From Planctomycetes bacterium MalM25 (GTDB lineage Bacteria > Planctomycetota > Planctomycetia > Pirellulales > Lacipirellulaceae), in contig CP036424.1 of the NCBI GenBank assembly GCA_007745835.1, positions 2,963,968 to 3,027,967 of the forward strand: a stretch of DNA of 64,000 nucleotides. The letters run 5' to 3'. The position numbers and the translations under genes are program-made. This document shows, in pieces, positions 35,233-43,460 of the stretch (positions within the stretch are counted from its first letter, which is position 1; every line of letters begins with the position of its first letter). The notes under the pieces were generated by a model. That model worked only from the letters and a program-made list of their open reading frames with translations. It had not been told where the DNA came from and ran no database searches.

Positions 35233-36332
35233 CCGCAAACACGCACGTAGGCAGAAACGGGGAGGCGATCGCGATGACCGGGCAGCCAGCAGCAATGACG
35301 AATCAGCGACGGGTGGGCGAGACGCGGAGGAAAGCCGTCTCGGGGGTGGGTATCGGCTGCCAACGCGGCGCCCGCCCCTCGTTGCGGGCCTTCACCCTAG
35401 TCGAGCTGTTGGTTGTGATCGCGATCATCGGAATCCTGGTCGCGCTCCTACTTCCTGCGGTGCAATCGGCCCGAGAGGCGGCTCGCCGCACGCAGTGCCA
35501 GAATCACCTGAGGCAGATCGGCGTGGCCTGCCTGCTCCACGTCGATACGGTCGGCTACTTCCCCTCCAACGGCTGGGGCTACCGGTGGATGGGCGACCCG
35601 GACCGTGGGTTCGGCAAGAGTCAGCCAGGCGGTTGGGTCTACAGCATCACGCCCTATCTGGAGCAGCGCGAGATTCACGTGCTCGGCCGCGGACTCGAAC
35701 AGGACGAGAAGTACGAGCAACTCGCCACCCAGAAAGCGCACGTGATTGCGGGCTTTCACTGCCCGAGCCGCCGCGCCGCGCGGGGCTATCCCGGCGACGA
35801 GGGGTCGTACAACTCGGCGGAACCCGACGTCGTTGCGAAGAGCGACTACGCGATCAATGGCGGCTCGACGCTGCAATTCCTTGAGGGCCCGCTGATCTCT
35901 TGCCTGGACACGTACCCGGACTGCGCGTGGAAGTACGCGGACGTCTACATGCGACGCTTCTTTGACGGCATCAGCAGCGTGCGTACCGAGATCGCTCCGC
36001 GTCGCATCACCGATGGCCTGACGCACACCCTCCTCGTCGGCGAGAAGTACCTCAATCCGAACAAGTACGAGACCGGAGACGACGGGTCCGACGACAGTTC
36101 GATGTACCAAGGTCATGACAAGGACGTGAACCGGGCGATCAGCAAGACGCTGCTGCCGTTCCCCGACACGCCGGGGTTCGACACCGGATCGCACCGCTTC
36201 GGCAGCGCTCACTCCGGGGGGTTCAACGCCGTGCGTTGCGACGGGTCGGTGCGGCTCGTCGCGTACGACATCGACCCGGAAGCTTACCACGCCCTCGGCA
36301 CGCGTGATCGCGGGGAGGTCACGAGCCGATGA
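35229..36332 (+). CDS. DUF1559 prepilin-like protein in the sigma-factor operon
   Basis: A 367-residue DUF1559 protein. The start at 35229 is fixed by the ATGA overlap with the FecR gene. It leaves an unusually long N-terminal extension of about 54 residues ahead of the prepilin segment ([18 protein letters not shown]), so the leader would be far longer than is usual for prepilin peptidase substrates; an internal start is possible. The family signature [19 protein letters not shown] and the C-terminal SAHSGGFNAVRCDGSVRLV are present. Being coupled to a sigma/FecR pair and to an EF-hand lipoprotein, it is likely made on demand. Confidence 0.88.
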   Translation: MTANTHVGRNGEAIAMTGQPAAMTNQRRVGETRRKAVSGVGIGCQRGARPSLRAFTLVELLVVIAIIGILVALLLPAVQSAREAARRTQCQNHLRQIGVACLLHVDTVGYFPSNGWGYRWMGDPDRGFGKSQPGGWVYSITPYLEQREIHVLGRGLEQDEKYEQLATQKAHVIAGFHCPSRRAARGYPGDEGSYNSAEPDVVAKSDYAINGGSTLQFLEGPLISCLDTYPDCAWKYADVYMRRFFDGISSVRTEIAPRRITDGLTHTLLVGEKYLNPNKYETGDDGSDDSSMYQGHDKDVNRAISKTLLPFPDTPGFDTGSHRFGSAHSGGFNAVRCDGSVRLVAYDIDPEAYHALGTRDRGEVTSR

Positions 36333-36973
36333 TCGTGCTTTGTTTGCCTCGCCACCGAGTGATCCACAGCGATCCGGTTCTTGGCTCGGTGCTCGTGCTG
36401 CTCGCCGCGGTCGGCTGCGGCTCGGGCCCGGCGGCTCCTCGGCTGCCTTCCGTCGATGCGAACTCCGCGGCGTCCGACGCGATGCGGTTGTACGACCGCA
36501 ACGGCGACGGGACTCTCGACGCGGACGAGCGCGTCGCGTCGCCCGCCTTGGCGAAGGCCGCGCGGAGCATCGACTCGGACGGGAATGGGTCAATCGATCA
36601 GAGGGAGATCTGCGCCTACATCGAGTCGTGGAAGGAGTCGGGCACCGCCCTGGTGGACGTCATCGCGGAGGTTGTGCTCGACGGCGCGCCGCTCACCGAT
36701 GCCGAGCTCATCGTCGAGCCGGAACCGTTTCTCGGCGACGCCTACTCGATCGCTCGATCTTCGACCGACGCATCGGGCCTCGCCACGTTCGTCGGCGCTC
36801 ACCCGCAGCTCCCCGGGTTGCCGGTCGGCTTCTATCGGGTGCGGGTGTCGAAGAAGGACGCGGCAGGAAGAGAACGGATCCCGGCGTCATACAACGATGC
36901 CACAGAGCTCGGAATCGTGGTCGCCGCAAACGCCGGCAACCATAGCCGCTTCGAGCTGAAGTCAACTCGCTAA
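36329..36973 (+). CDS. EF-hand lipoprotein with carboxypeptidase-regulatory-like C-terminal domain
   Basis: A 214-residue predicted lipoprotein. A hydrophobic signal ends at LVLLAAVGC (lipobox Cys about residue 30). Two calcium-binding EF-hand loops follow, DRNGDGTLDADE and DSDGNGSIDQRE. The C-terminal 100 residues (DVIAEVVLDGAPLTDAELIV, TDASGLATF, LPVGFYRVRVS) form a beta-sandwich of the type often seen next to DUF1559 genes in planctomycetes. Its ATGA overlap with the DUF1559 gene indicates that the two are produced together, perhaps as an outer-membrane partner of the pseudopilus. Function is not established. Confidence 0.82.
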   Translation: MIVLCLPRHRVIHSDPVLGSVLVLLAAVGCGSGPAAPRLPSVDANSAASDAMRLYDRNGDGTLDADERVASPALAKAARSIDSDGNGSIDQREICAYIESWKESGTALVDVIAEVVLDGAPLTDAELIVEPEPFLGDAYSIARSSTDASGLATFVGAHPQLPGLPVGFYRVRVSKKDAAGRERIPASYNDATELGIVVAANAGNHSRFELKSTR

Positions 36974-37028
36974 AGCCGGGGCAAAGGCAGCCCAACAATC
37001 ATCACGCACGACAACTTAGGAATGTCCC

Positions 37029-38096
37029 ATGCTCAAGACGTTTTGGACCGCTGCAGCGATCGCGTTGGCGACCGCTCTCACCTCTGATCAGACCCGGGCC
37101 TTCACCGTCGCGAGCGACGACTTCGATGCCCCGCTAAATCTGATCTCGTATTCGGCGATCGATTTCGAGGGGAATGATCCGACCAACACGGGGGTTTGGT
37201 CGTCTTCGAGCGATAGCTTCGGGCCCCGCTCGGTCAATGACTTCTACAGCGGCGGCCTCGCCACCGGTAACTACGTTTCGGACACGCTCATCGACCGGAC
37301 GGTCTTCGACGACCCAACCGACACCCTGGGCATCGTTACCGATAGCTACACGGGCAACTTCTTCGCAATCGTTGACACCGACAACGGCGTGAATCCCTCG
37401 GGTGGTGTGACCGGCACTTGGGTCTTCGACATCTCGTCCGCAGCCAGCGTCACCAGTTTCGACGTGGACATGGCTGCCATCGGCAACTTCTTCGACAACG
37501 GGGAAGGGAGCTTCGAGCGTTTCACCTGGAGCTACTCGATCGACGGAGGTCCCGAAACCGAGATCTTCACGGTCCGCGCCGATGAGTCTGCCGGCCCGGT
37601 CACCTACACGCTGGCCAGCGGCACGATGACCACCGTGCCGGCGAATACCGCTGCCGGCCCGGACGACAACGGTGTCACGATCGACGGCGTACCACTGCTG
37701 AACGACTTGACCACGATCTCCCGACCGATCGCAGGCTCGGGCGGCGAGCTGACACTGACGCTGTTCGGCTTCGTAAACGACAACGGCGCCGGACTTGTCA
37801 TCGACAACCTCGAGATCCTCGGGGCAGACGCGCCGGAGAGTCCCGGTGATTTCAATGGCGATGGGTTCGTCAACGTGGCGGACTACACCGTGTGGCGAGA
37901 CAACGAAGGCCTCGCCGAGGACGGCTCAACCCTCGCCGGCAACGGCGATGGCGGCTTGGTGGGTCCGACCGACTACACGTTGTGGGCCGACAACTTCGGC
38001 CGAAGTTTCCCACCGTCGATCTCGGCGATCCCTGAGCCTGCAGGGATAACGCTATTGATAGCCGCGGCAGCCGCCGCCGTAAGTCTCAGAAGGTGA
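37029..38096 (+). CDS. PEP-CTERM protein with dockerin, paralogue 1
   Basis: A 355-residue secreted protein: signal peptide (residues 1-24), a beta-rich domain of about 245 residues, a type I dockerin (GDFNGDGFVNVADYTVWRDN and a second loop NGDGGLVGPTDYTLW), and a PEP-CTERM tail (IPEPAGITLLIAAAAAAVS then LRR). The beta-rich part is closely similar to that of the next gene, for example LISYSAIDFEGNDPTNTGVW and TWVFDISSA, so the two arose by tandem duplication. The dockerin is unique to this copy. It probably belongs to the sigma-factor operon, 55 bases after the EF-hand lipoprotein gene. Confidence 0.88.
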   Translation: MLKTFWTAAAIALATALTSDQTRAFTVASDDFDAPLNLISYSAIDFEGNDPTNTGVWSSSSDSFGPRSVNDFYSGGLATGNYVSDTLIDRTVFDDPTDTLGIVTDSYTGNFFAIVDTDNGVNPSGGVTGTWVFDISSAASVTSFDVDMAAIGNFFDNGEGSFERFTWSYSIDGGPETEIFTVRADESAGPVTYTLASGTMTTVPANTAAGPDDNGVTIDGVPLLNDLTTISRPIAGSGGELTLTLFGFVNDNGAGLVIDNLEILGADAPESPGDFNGDGFVNVADYTVWRDNEGLAEDGSTLAGNGDGGLVGPTDYTLWADNFGRSFPPSISAIPEPAGITLLIAAAAAAVSLRR

Positions 38097-38241
38097 GCGC
38101 CCATTCATATCGCACTTCGATACCCAATACATAGGAGGGAATAGACACTTCGGCGCCTCAGCGGCGCCACTGAAGGCTACGAGACATCGAGCGACACGAT
38201 TCAGAACCATACACTCCACACCATTGATCGAGACTGAACTC

Positions 38242-39105
38242 ATGAGCGCACCGCGCAATCTCGCGTTTGCCTTGGTTATATCCACGACAGCAGCGTATGC
38301 CGACGCTTCTAACGTTATCGCGTCGGATGACTTCGACAGCCCCATCAACCTGATCTCGTACTCGGCGGTCGACTTCGAGGGCAACGACCCGACGAACACC
38401 GGCGTCTGGTCGTCTGGCAGCGACAACTTCGGCCCCCGATCGGTGGCCGACTTCACCAGCGGTGGAACCGCCACCGGCAACTTCGTTTCCGATACGCTGA
38501 TCGATCGCACCTCGGCCGGCGAGTCCGACGACCGCGGGATCATCCCGCTAGACTACGTCGGCAACTTCTTTGCGATTGTCGACACTGACAACGGTGCAAA
38601 CGACACCGGTGGCGTCACCGGCACGTGGGTCTTCGATATCTCGTCGGCGGTAGAGGTGACCGATTTCGAGGTCGACATGGCCGCCATCGGCAGTTGGTTT
38701 GACAACGGCAGCGCCGCAGAACGCTTCGTCTGGAGCTACTCGATCGACGGGGGCTCCGTGACGGATTTGTTGACGGTCCGGGGCGACGCCTCGTTGGGCT
38801 CGGTCACGTACACGATGGCCGACGGCACGACTCTGGTCGCGCCCGGCAACACCGCCGCCGGAGACGACGACAATGGCGTCTCGGTCAACGGAGTCGCTCT
38901 GCTCAATGAACTGACAACCCTCTCGGCGCCACTCGTGGGCTCCGGAAGCGAGCTAACGCTGGAGTTGTTCGGCTTCATCAACGACAACGGGTCCGGGTTG
39001 GCGTTCGACAACGTGGCAATCCGAGGCGTTGCTGTTCCGGAGCCGTCGACGGCGGTGATCGGCTTGATTGCCGGACTCCTCGGCGTAGCCGTTCGTCGCC
39101 GCTGA
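38242..39105 (+). CDS. PEP-CTERM protein without dockerin, paralogue 2
   Basis: A 287-residue tandem paralogue of the preceding protein: signal peptide (MSAPRNLAFALVISTTAAYA), the same 245-residue beta-rich domain (LISYSAVDFEGNDPTNTGVW, TWVFDISSAVEVTDFEVDMA), then directly a PEP-CTERM tail (VPEPSTAVIGLIAGLLGVAV then RRR). The dockerin of paralogue 1 is absent. The start at 38242 is preferred to a TTG 18 bases earlier. A small hairpin of two GGCGCC palindromes lies between the two genes. The shared domain has no named function that I recognise. A strong terminator follows. Confidence 0.88.
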   Translation: MSAPRNLAFALVISTTAAYADASNVIASDDFDSPINLISYSAVDFEGNDPTNTGVWSSGSDNFGPRSVADFTSGGTATGNFVSDTLIDRTSAGESDDRGIIPLDYVGNFFAIVDTDNGANDTGGVTGTWVFDISSAVEVTDFEVDMAAIGSWFDNGSAAERFVWSYSIDGGSVTDLLTVRGDASLGSVTYTMADGTTLVAPGNTAAGDDDNGVSVNGVALLNELTTLSAPLVGSGSELTLELFGFINDNGSGLAFDNVAIRGVAVPEPSTAVIGLIAGLLGVAVRRR

Positions 39106-39129
39106 CTATCGCGGCATTTAACAGACGGA

Positions 39130-39161
39130 GGCGGGCCCGCGTGCGGCGGGTCCGCCTTTTT
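39130..39161 (+). terminator. Rho-independent terminator ending the sigma-factor/PEP-CTERM run
   Basis: Eleven-base stem (GGCGGGCCCGC with GCGGGTCCGCC, one G-T pair), 5-base loop, then TTTTTC, 25 bases past the stop at 39105. Confidence 0.9.
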
Positions 39162-39172
39162 CTTGGAGAGAC

Positions 39173-40090
39173 ATGGTCGTGCGAACTCGATTCTTGCTGT
39201 GCCTGCTGCTCGCGGCTCCTGTCGTCGTGAGTCAACCTGCTTGCGCTGCGGAATACACTCGAGCGGAAGAGGTCATGCGGCGCCTGTACGACGCGAACGA
39301 CGATGCGGTGCTCGTCGCGGCCCACCGAGGCGACTGGCGGAACGCCCCCGAGAACTCGCTCCAAGCGATCGAGAACGCGATCGCGATGGGGTGCGACATC
39401 GTCGAGATCGACATCCGAATGACCAAGGATCGACGCTTCGTCGTGATGCACGATAAAACGCTCGATCGCACGACAACGGGAAGCGGCAAGATCTCGCACC
39501 AAACACTCGCCGAGATCCAACAGCTGCGCCTTCGGAACGGTTACGGCCTACCGACCGAGCACAGGGCGCCCTCGCTCGAAGAGGCATTCGAAGTCGCCCG
39601 TGGGCGTGCGGTTCTCTACATCGATAAATCCGAACACTGTATCGCCGATGTCTATCGTTTGGCCGCGAAGGTCGGCGTCAACGAACAGACGCTGTTCTAC
39701 GGTCACATGAGCCGAGCGGAGATTCGGAAAGGGCTCGGCGATCTCGCCGATCGGGTGCACTATCTACCCAAGGTCGGAGAGAACACAGCTAACGCCGAAG
39801 AGTACGTCTCAGAGCACCTCCGCGACGCGAACCGACCCGTGTTCCTGGTGAGCTTCAAGGACGGCGACGCCACCGTGCTGGAACAGACGCCAGTTATTCG
39901 CGGTGCCGGTCGTCGTGTCTGGATGAGTCCGCTGTGGCCTGACCTCTGCGCAGGCAGGACCGACGACCTGGCCGTTGATGACCCCGAGGGAAGCTGGGGA
40001 TGGCTCATCGACCGAGGAGCCAGCGTGCTCTGCACGGACCGTCCGGCGCAACTACTTGCCTATCTGCGATCCAAGCGACTGCACGACTGA
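39173..40090 (+). CDS. Exported glycerophosphodiester phosphodiesterase family protein
   Basis: A 305-residue GDPD enzyme with a signal peptide (LLCLLLAAPVVVSQPACA). Catalytic elements are His51-Arg52 and Glu60-Asn61 in AHRGDWRNAPENS, Glu78 and Asp80 in IVEIDIRMT, and His93 in VMHDKTLDRTT. The second half (YIDKSEHCIADVYRLA, FLVSFKDGDATV) departs from the common bacterial GlpQ pattern, and the final barrel strand retains VLCTDRP. It hydrolyses glycerophosphodiesters or related phosphodiesters outside the cytoplasm. It stands behind the terminator of the sigma-factor run and may have its own promoter. Confidence 0.9.
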   Translation: MVVRTRFLLCLLLAAPVVVSQPACAAEYTRAEEVMRRLYDANDDAVLVAAHRGDWRNAPENSLQAIENAIAMGCDIVEIDIRMTKDRRFVVMHDKTLDRTTTGSGKISHQTLAEIQQLRLRNGYGLPTEHRAPSLEEAFEVARGRAVLYIDKSEHCIADVYRLAAKVGVNEQTLFYGHMSRAEIRKGLGDLADRVHYLPKVGENTANAEEYVSEHLRDANRPVFLVSFKDGDATVLEQTPVIRGAGRRVWMSPLWPDLCAGRTDDLAVDDPEGSWGWLIDRGASVLCTDRPAQLLAYLRSKRLHD

Positions 40091-40396
40091 CCGCCAGAAC
40101 CGCGTTCTTTCCAATCACACGGTCCGATGCCAGCCGTTGATCTGAGGTTGATCTAGGGTGCCGAGGGTGGACCAGCTTCGGCGGCTTGGCAACCCGCCGA
40201 ATCCGCGTCGGTCAGCTCAACCTCGGCGACTTCTGGGTGGCTCGACCGGCCGGTTCGAGGGCAACTTGCGGGCAACCATGCCGCGTCGCCAAGGTGCAAA
40301 TGTGGCGTCGTCAGGAGCACGTGACCTGCCCCCTTCAAACGAGTCCATGTGCTGATCGAAGATCAGTACGATGGACGCCCCCCGAAGGAGGTCGAG

Positions 40397-40678
40397 ATGC
40401 CCAGAGGCAAGAAGCACGCGGCGGAAGAGATCATCCCCAAGCTCCGCGAAGCGGACGTCCTGATGTCCCGGGGACGCACGCAGGACGAGGCGGCCAAGCA
40501 GATCGGCGTGACAACGCCGACGCTGGTCCGCTGGCGAAAGGAGTACGGCGGCCTGCGGATGGATCAGGCGAAACGTCTGAAAGAGCTTGAGAAGGAGAAC
40601 GCTCGGCTGAAGCGACTCCTGGCCGACGCGGAGCTGGACAAGGCGATCCTGAAGGAGGCCGCCTCGGGAAACTTCTGA
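40397..40678 (+). CDS. IS3-family transposase OrfA
   Basis: A 93-residue helix-turn-helix protein that recognises the IS ends. The ATG at 40397 follows a good ribosome site (GGAGG, 6 bases upstream); an upstream GTG at 40349 is less likely. The HTH region is RTQDEAAKQIGVTTPTLVRW, followed by a leucine-zipper-like coiled coil (KELEKENARLKRLLADAELD) and the family end ILKEAASGNF. The tail overlaps the OrfB frame, fitting a -1 frameshift that makes the OrfAB fusion. Confidence 0.92.
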   Translation: MPRGKKHAAEEIIPKLREADVLMSRGRTQDEAAKQIGVTTPTLVRWRKEYGGLRMDQAKRLKELEKENARLKRLLADAELDKAILKEAASGNF

Positions 40679-41559
40679 GCCCGGCGAAGCGACGCCTGGC
40701 GGTCGAGCACGCACGCGATGCGTTGGGTCGGGACCGGGTGTCGGAGCGTCGGGCTTGCCGAGTGATCGGCCAATCGAGGAGCACGCAGCGTCGGAAGCAG
40801 TACGTCCCGAGCGACGAGCCGAAGCTCGTTCGTGAGATGACGCAGCTGGCGAGCGACTACGGCCGGTATGGCTACCGTCGCATCACGGCGCTGCTGCGTG
40901 CCCGTGGCTGGCGGGTTAATCACAAGCGGGTCGAGCGGCTGTGGCGACGGGAGGGCCTGAAGGTCCCGTCGAAACAGCCGAAGCGTAAGCGACTGTGGCT
41001 GGCCGACGGATCGTGCGTTCGGCTGCGGCCAGCGTACCGAGACCACGTGTGGAGCTACGACTTCGTGATGGATCGGACGGCCGAGGGCCGCTCGATCCGA
41101 ATGCTGACGCTGATCGACGAGCACACCCGTGAGTGCCTGGCGATCGACGTAGCGCGGAGCCTGAAGCACGGCGACGTGCTGGAACGGCTCAGCGACCTGT
41201 TCGTCCGCCGCGGCGTGCCGAGTTACATCCGGAGTGACAACGGCTCGGAGTTCACGGCGAAGGCGGTCCGCGAATGGCTCGGCCGGGTCGGCGTGAAGAC
41301 GCTGTTCATCGAACCGGGCAGCCCGTGGGAGAACGGCTACATCGAGAGCTTCAACGGCAAGCTCCGCGACGAACTGCTGGTCCGCGAGCAGTTCGGCACC
41401 CTGCTGGAGGCCAAGGTCCTCATCGAACGCTGGCGGCGACACTACAACACCGTCCGCCCGCACAGCTCGCTCGGCTACCGCGCCCCGGCTCCCGAGACGA
41501 TCCAGCCGCTTCACTTCGTTCCGGCTACGCCTCCACGAAGTGAAGCGGCTCCCCTATAA
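40675..41559 (+). CDS. IS3-family transposase OrfB (DDE integrase core)
   Basis: The frame is open from before 40675 (LLSPAKRRLAVEHA) and has no ordinary start codon there, consistent with production by -1 programmed frameshift from OrfA; a TTG at 40723 is the only later candidate. An N-terminal HTH_21 region (SDYGRYGYRRITALLRARG) precedes the rve integrase core, with the catalytic acids in VWSYDFVMD, YIRSDNGSEF and ENGYIESFNGKLRDEL. All three acids are present, so the enzyme looks intact. Confidence 0.9.
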   Translation: MSPAKRRLAVEHARDALGRDRVSERRACRVIGQSRSTQRRKQYVPSDEPKLVREMTQLASDYGRYGYRRITALLRARGWRVNHKRVERLWRREGLKVPSKQPKRKRLWLADGSCVRLRPAYRDHVWSYDFVMDRTAEGRSIRMLTLIDEHTRECLAIDVARSLKHGDVLERLSDLFVRRGVPSYIRSDNGSEFTAKAVREWLGRVGVKTLFIEPGSPWENGYIESFNGKLRDELLVREQFGTLLEAKVLIERWRRHYNTVRPHSSLGYRAPAPETIQPLHFVPATPPRSEAAPL

Positions 41560-42810
41560 CACTGAAACTGGTTCCATCCACGGGGGCAGGTCATTAAACT
41601 CGAGGGACTCGCCAGAATCAATCGTATTGTTACTTACGCCAAACTCGACTCCCGCAGCTTGGTTCGTTACAACCAACCGTGCCTCTTCGCCATCGCCACC
41701 ATAGGCAGAGACTTGGATATCTACACTCACAACCAAACGTCCGTCGGTGAACGACAGACTGTGAGAATGGCTCGCATCTTGTTGCTCAAAGGCAGATGAA
41801 TACTCAAACAGGTCGCCTGGTGAAGTACCTAAATATATGCGAGATTCGAGTCTTGTGGTTGGCTCAGTAACCCTTCTGGCTATTCGAAAACCTAATGAAT
41901 TATAGTCGTAGTCAGAATACAAAGAAGCACGAGGCCTTTGACTTGCTCCGATAGCTGTCTTCCAGGAACCTCCTAATACAACATTGTAATCATTGTATTC
42001 ATTGCTCCAGGGTCTAGGCGATTCAGTCCACTCCATGGAATTACCCATTTGATCGTAAGTGCCATACGGACTTCTCGTTAGATAGTATGCCCCAACATCT
42101 GACATAACATCATCAAGGTAGTAATTTTGCTCACGCTGGCCGTAGTTAGCTCCGCTCGGATCAGCAGCAGGCGTAGCAATAGCGGGCAATGAATCGCCCT
42201 CGTTTGCGTACTCGTGATAATAGCCGCCACCCGTTGCATCATTGTAGTACGCCGCCTTGTACCACTCGTCTAAGGTAGGCAAGAAATACTCTCCTTCATC
42301 GCTTCGTGTATCGTACACCAAGTACCCAGGAGTACCCTCCAGATCGTATGTACCATACTCCGTGCCACCATTGAGCTGTCCGTTAGACATCCAATTAACG
42401 AAACGGAAGACCTCCAAAATATGCAGGTCATTGACAGGCTTATTCTCATGCCCAGGTTCAACTAGCCATTTCATGCCGCCAGAAGTTGTCGAGCGATAGT
42501 CTATAAAATCACCAGACGCCCCAGACTTGCCATTGGGATACACCTTGTTGAGGTACTCTGCAAACTGCGTATTAGACACTTCCGTGGTGGCGATCTCGTA
42601 CCTCTCCGGTACGCTACCGAATCCATTTCGCGGGTCAGCCGCGTTGTTCGGATTTCCTATATTCGCCCACTCGAACCGCACAGCATAGGAATGCTGACTC
42701 GAACAGCATAAATACATTAATGCCGCTGAGTGCATTAAGTGCAAGCAACACGCTCTCGGCATAAACGAACGAAGGGCGTGCATCATATATCTTCTTATTG
42801 CGCAAAGCAT
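41554..42810 (-). CDS. Secreted formylglycine-generating-enzyme (SUMF1)-like protein, 3' end replaced by IS3
   Basis: The native coding part ends at 41594, where the IS3 element begins; the last 13 codons or so are IS sequence. An N-terminal hydrophobic segment suggests export. The FGE-sulfatase fold is recognised from YEIATTEVSNTQFAEYLNKV, the FLPTLDEWYKAAYY segment, YDQMGNSMEWTES and VLGGSWKTAIGAS, followed by LGFRIARR. The copper-binding cysteines of true formylglycine-generating enzymes are not evident, so it may be a structural relative. A C-terminal beta domain follows and breaks off; a PEP-CTERM tail was probably lost. Its composition is much richer in AT than the neighbours, which suggests separate transfer. 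Confidence 0.8.
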   Translation of the reverse strand: MLCAIRRYMMHALRSFMPRACCLHLMHSAALMYLCCSSQHSYAVRFEWANIGNPNNAADPRNGFGSVPERYEIATTEVSNTQFAEYLNKVYPNGKSGASGDFIDYRSTTSGGMKWLVEPGHENKPVNDLHILEVFRFVNWMSNGQLNGGTEYGTYDLEGTPGYLVYDTRSDEGEYFLPTLDEWYKAAYYNDATGGGYYHEYANEGDSLPAIATPAADPSGANYGQREQNYYLDDVMSDVGAYYLTRSPYGTYDQMGNSMEWTESPRPWSNEYNDYNVVLGGSWKTAIGASQRPRASLYSDYDYNSLGFRIARRVTEPTTRLESRIYLGTSPGDLFEYSSAFEQQDASHSHSLSFTDGRLVVSVDIQVSAYGGDGEEARLVVTNQAAGVEFGVSNNTIDSGESLEFNDLPPWMEPVSVL

Positions 42811-43460
42811 GGGGCGTTTTTATCAGAATTGCTGCGACCAGTCAAGCAGATATTCCGGCACGCTTAATCGGTGCCTGGGTGCCAGCTTGGCAATTAGGGT
42901 GATGGCTTACCAAGTTAGCGTTTTGCTTATCCGATACTGCAGTAATAGCACATGAATTCAATGCCACCTGCATTGCACTGCCTGCATCACAGACTGTATC
43001 TACTGCATTCTCGGCCTGCCATGAGATATCCGGCGCGGTGACTTCGAGCCGTTCGATCTTCCAGTTCCAGAAGTCGAGGAGTCGAAGTTTCTCATTCAGT
43101 TCTAGCGTGCGTAGTAGTCATCAGCTCCTCTACCGTTCAAGAAGACCTGCTTAAGACAGAATGCAGGTGCAAGGTCTAGCTAGGAAATAAAGACAATGGG
43201 GGCTTCTATGTGTACATTGACCTATATAGACGCGCTATTTGGGTGGAATCGATCAGTTGGCTGCAAATAAAAATGCAATTAGGACAAATAGCGAACAAAT
43301 AGCCATGAGCTGTCTGCCTCGCTAGTCGAAGTTCTTGTCCACTAAGATGACTCATTTCCGTAGGTGGCGATTCGCAACCATTGATAGACTCTGTACAAAT
43401 AGTTTACTATCCGCGACGACATTGCAGCTTCCACGCAACCTTGTTCCCGGAGTTGATCTA
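42811..43460. other. AT-rich region without confident genes
   Basis: About 650 bases of lower GC than the rest of the window. An 87-codon open frame on the minus strand (about 42855-43115; for example LRLLDFWNWKIERLEV) has no ATG and no recognised family, and may be a gene remnant. The stretch 43140-43330 is especially AT-rich and would contain the promoter of the gene at 43461. Confidence 0.5.

Larger units (their letters stand above)
40322..41593 (+). mobile_element. IS3-family (IS407-like) insertion sequence
   Basis: Terminal inverted repeats start TGACCTGCCCCC at 40322 and its exact complement ends at 41593, so the element is 1272 bp. It holds orfA and orfB in overlapping frames, as IS3 elements do. 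The flanking bases (CACG left, TTAA right) do not match, so no target duplication is visible. This suggests an adjacent deletion or recombination after insertion. Confidence 0.92.

Noticed and set aside
41554-42810. Formylglycine maturase for the sulfatase at 15955
   Set aside because: The protein is predicted to be secreted, lacks the expected active-site cysteines and is truncated, so it is unlikely to be the maturase.
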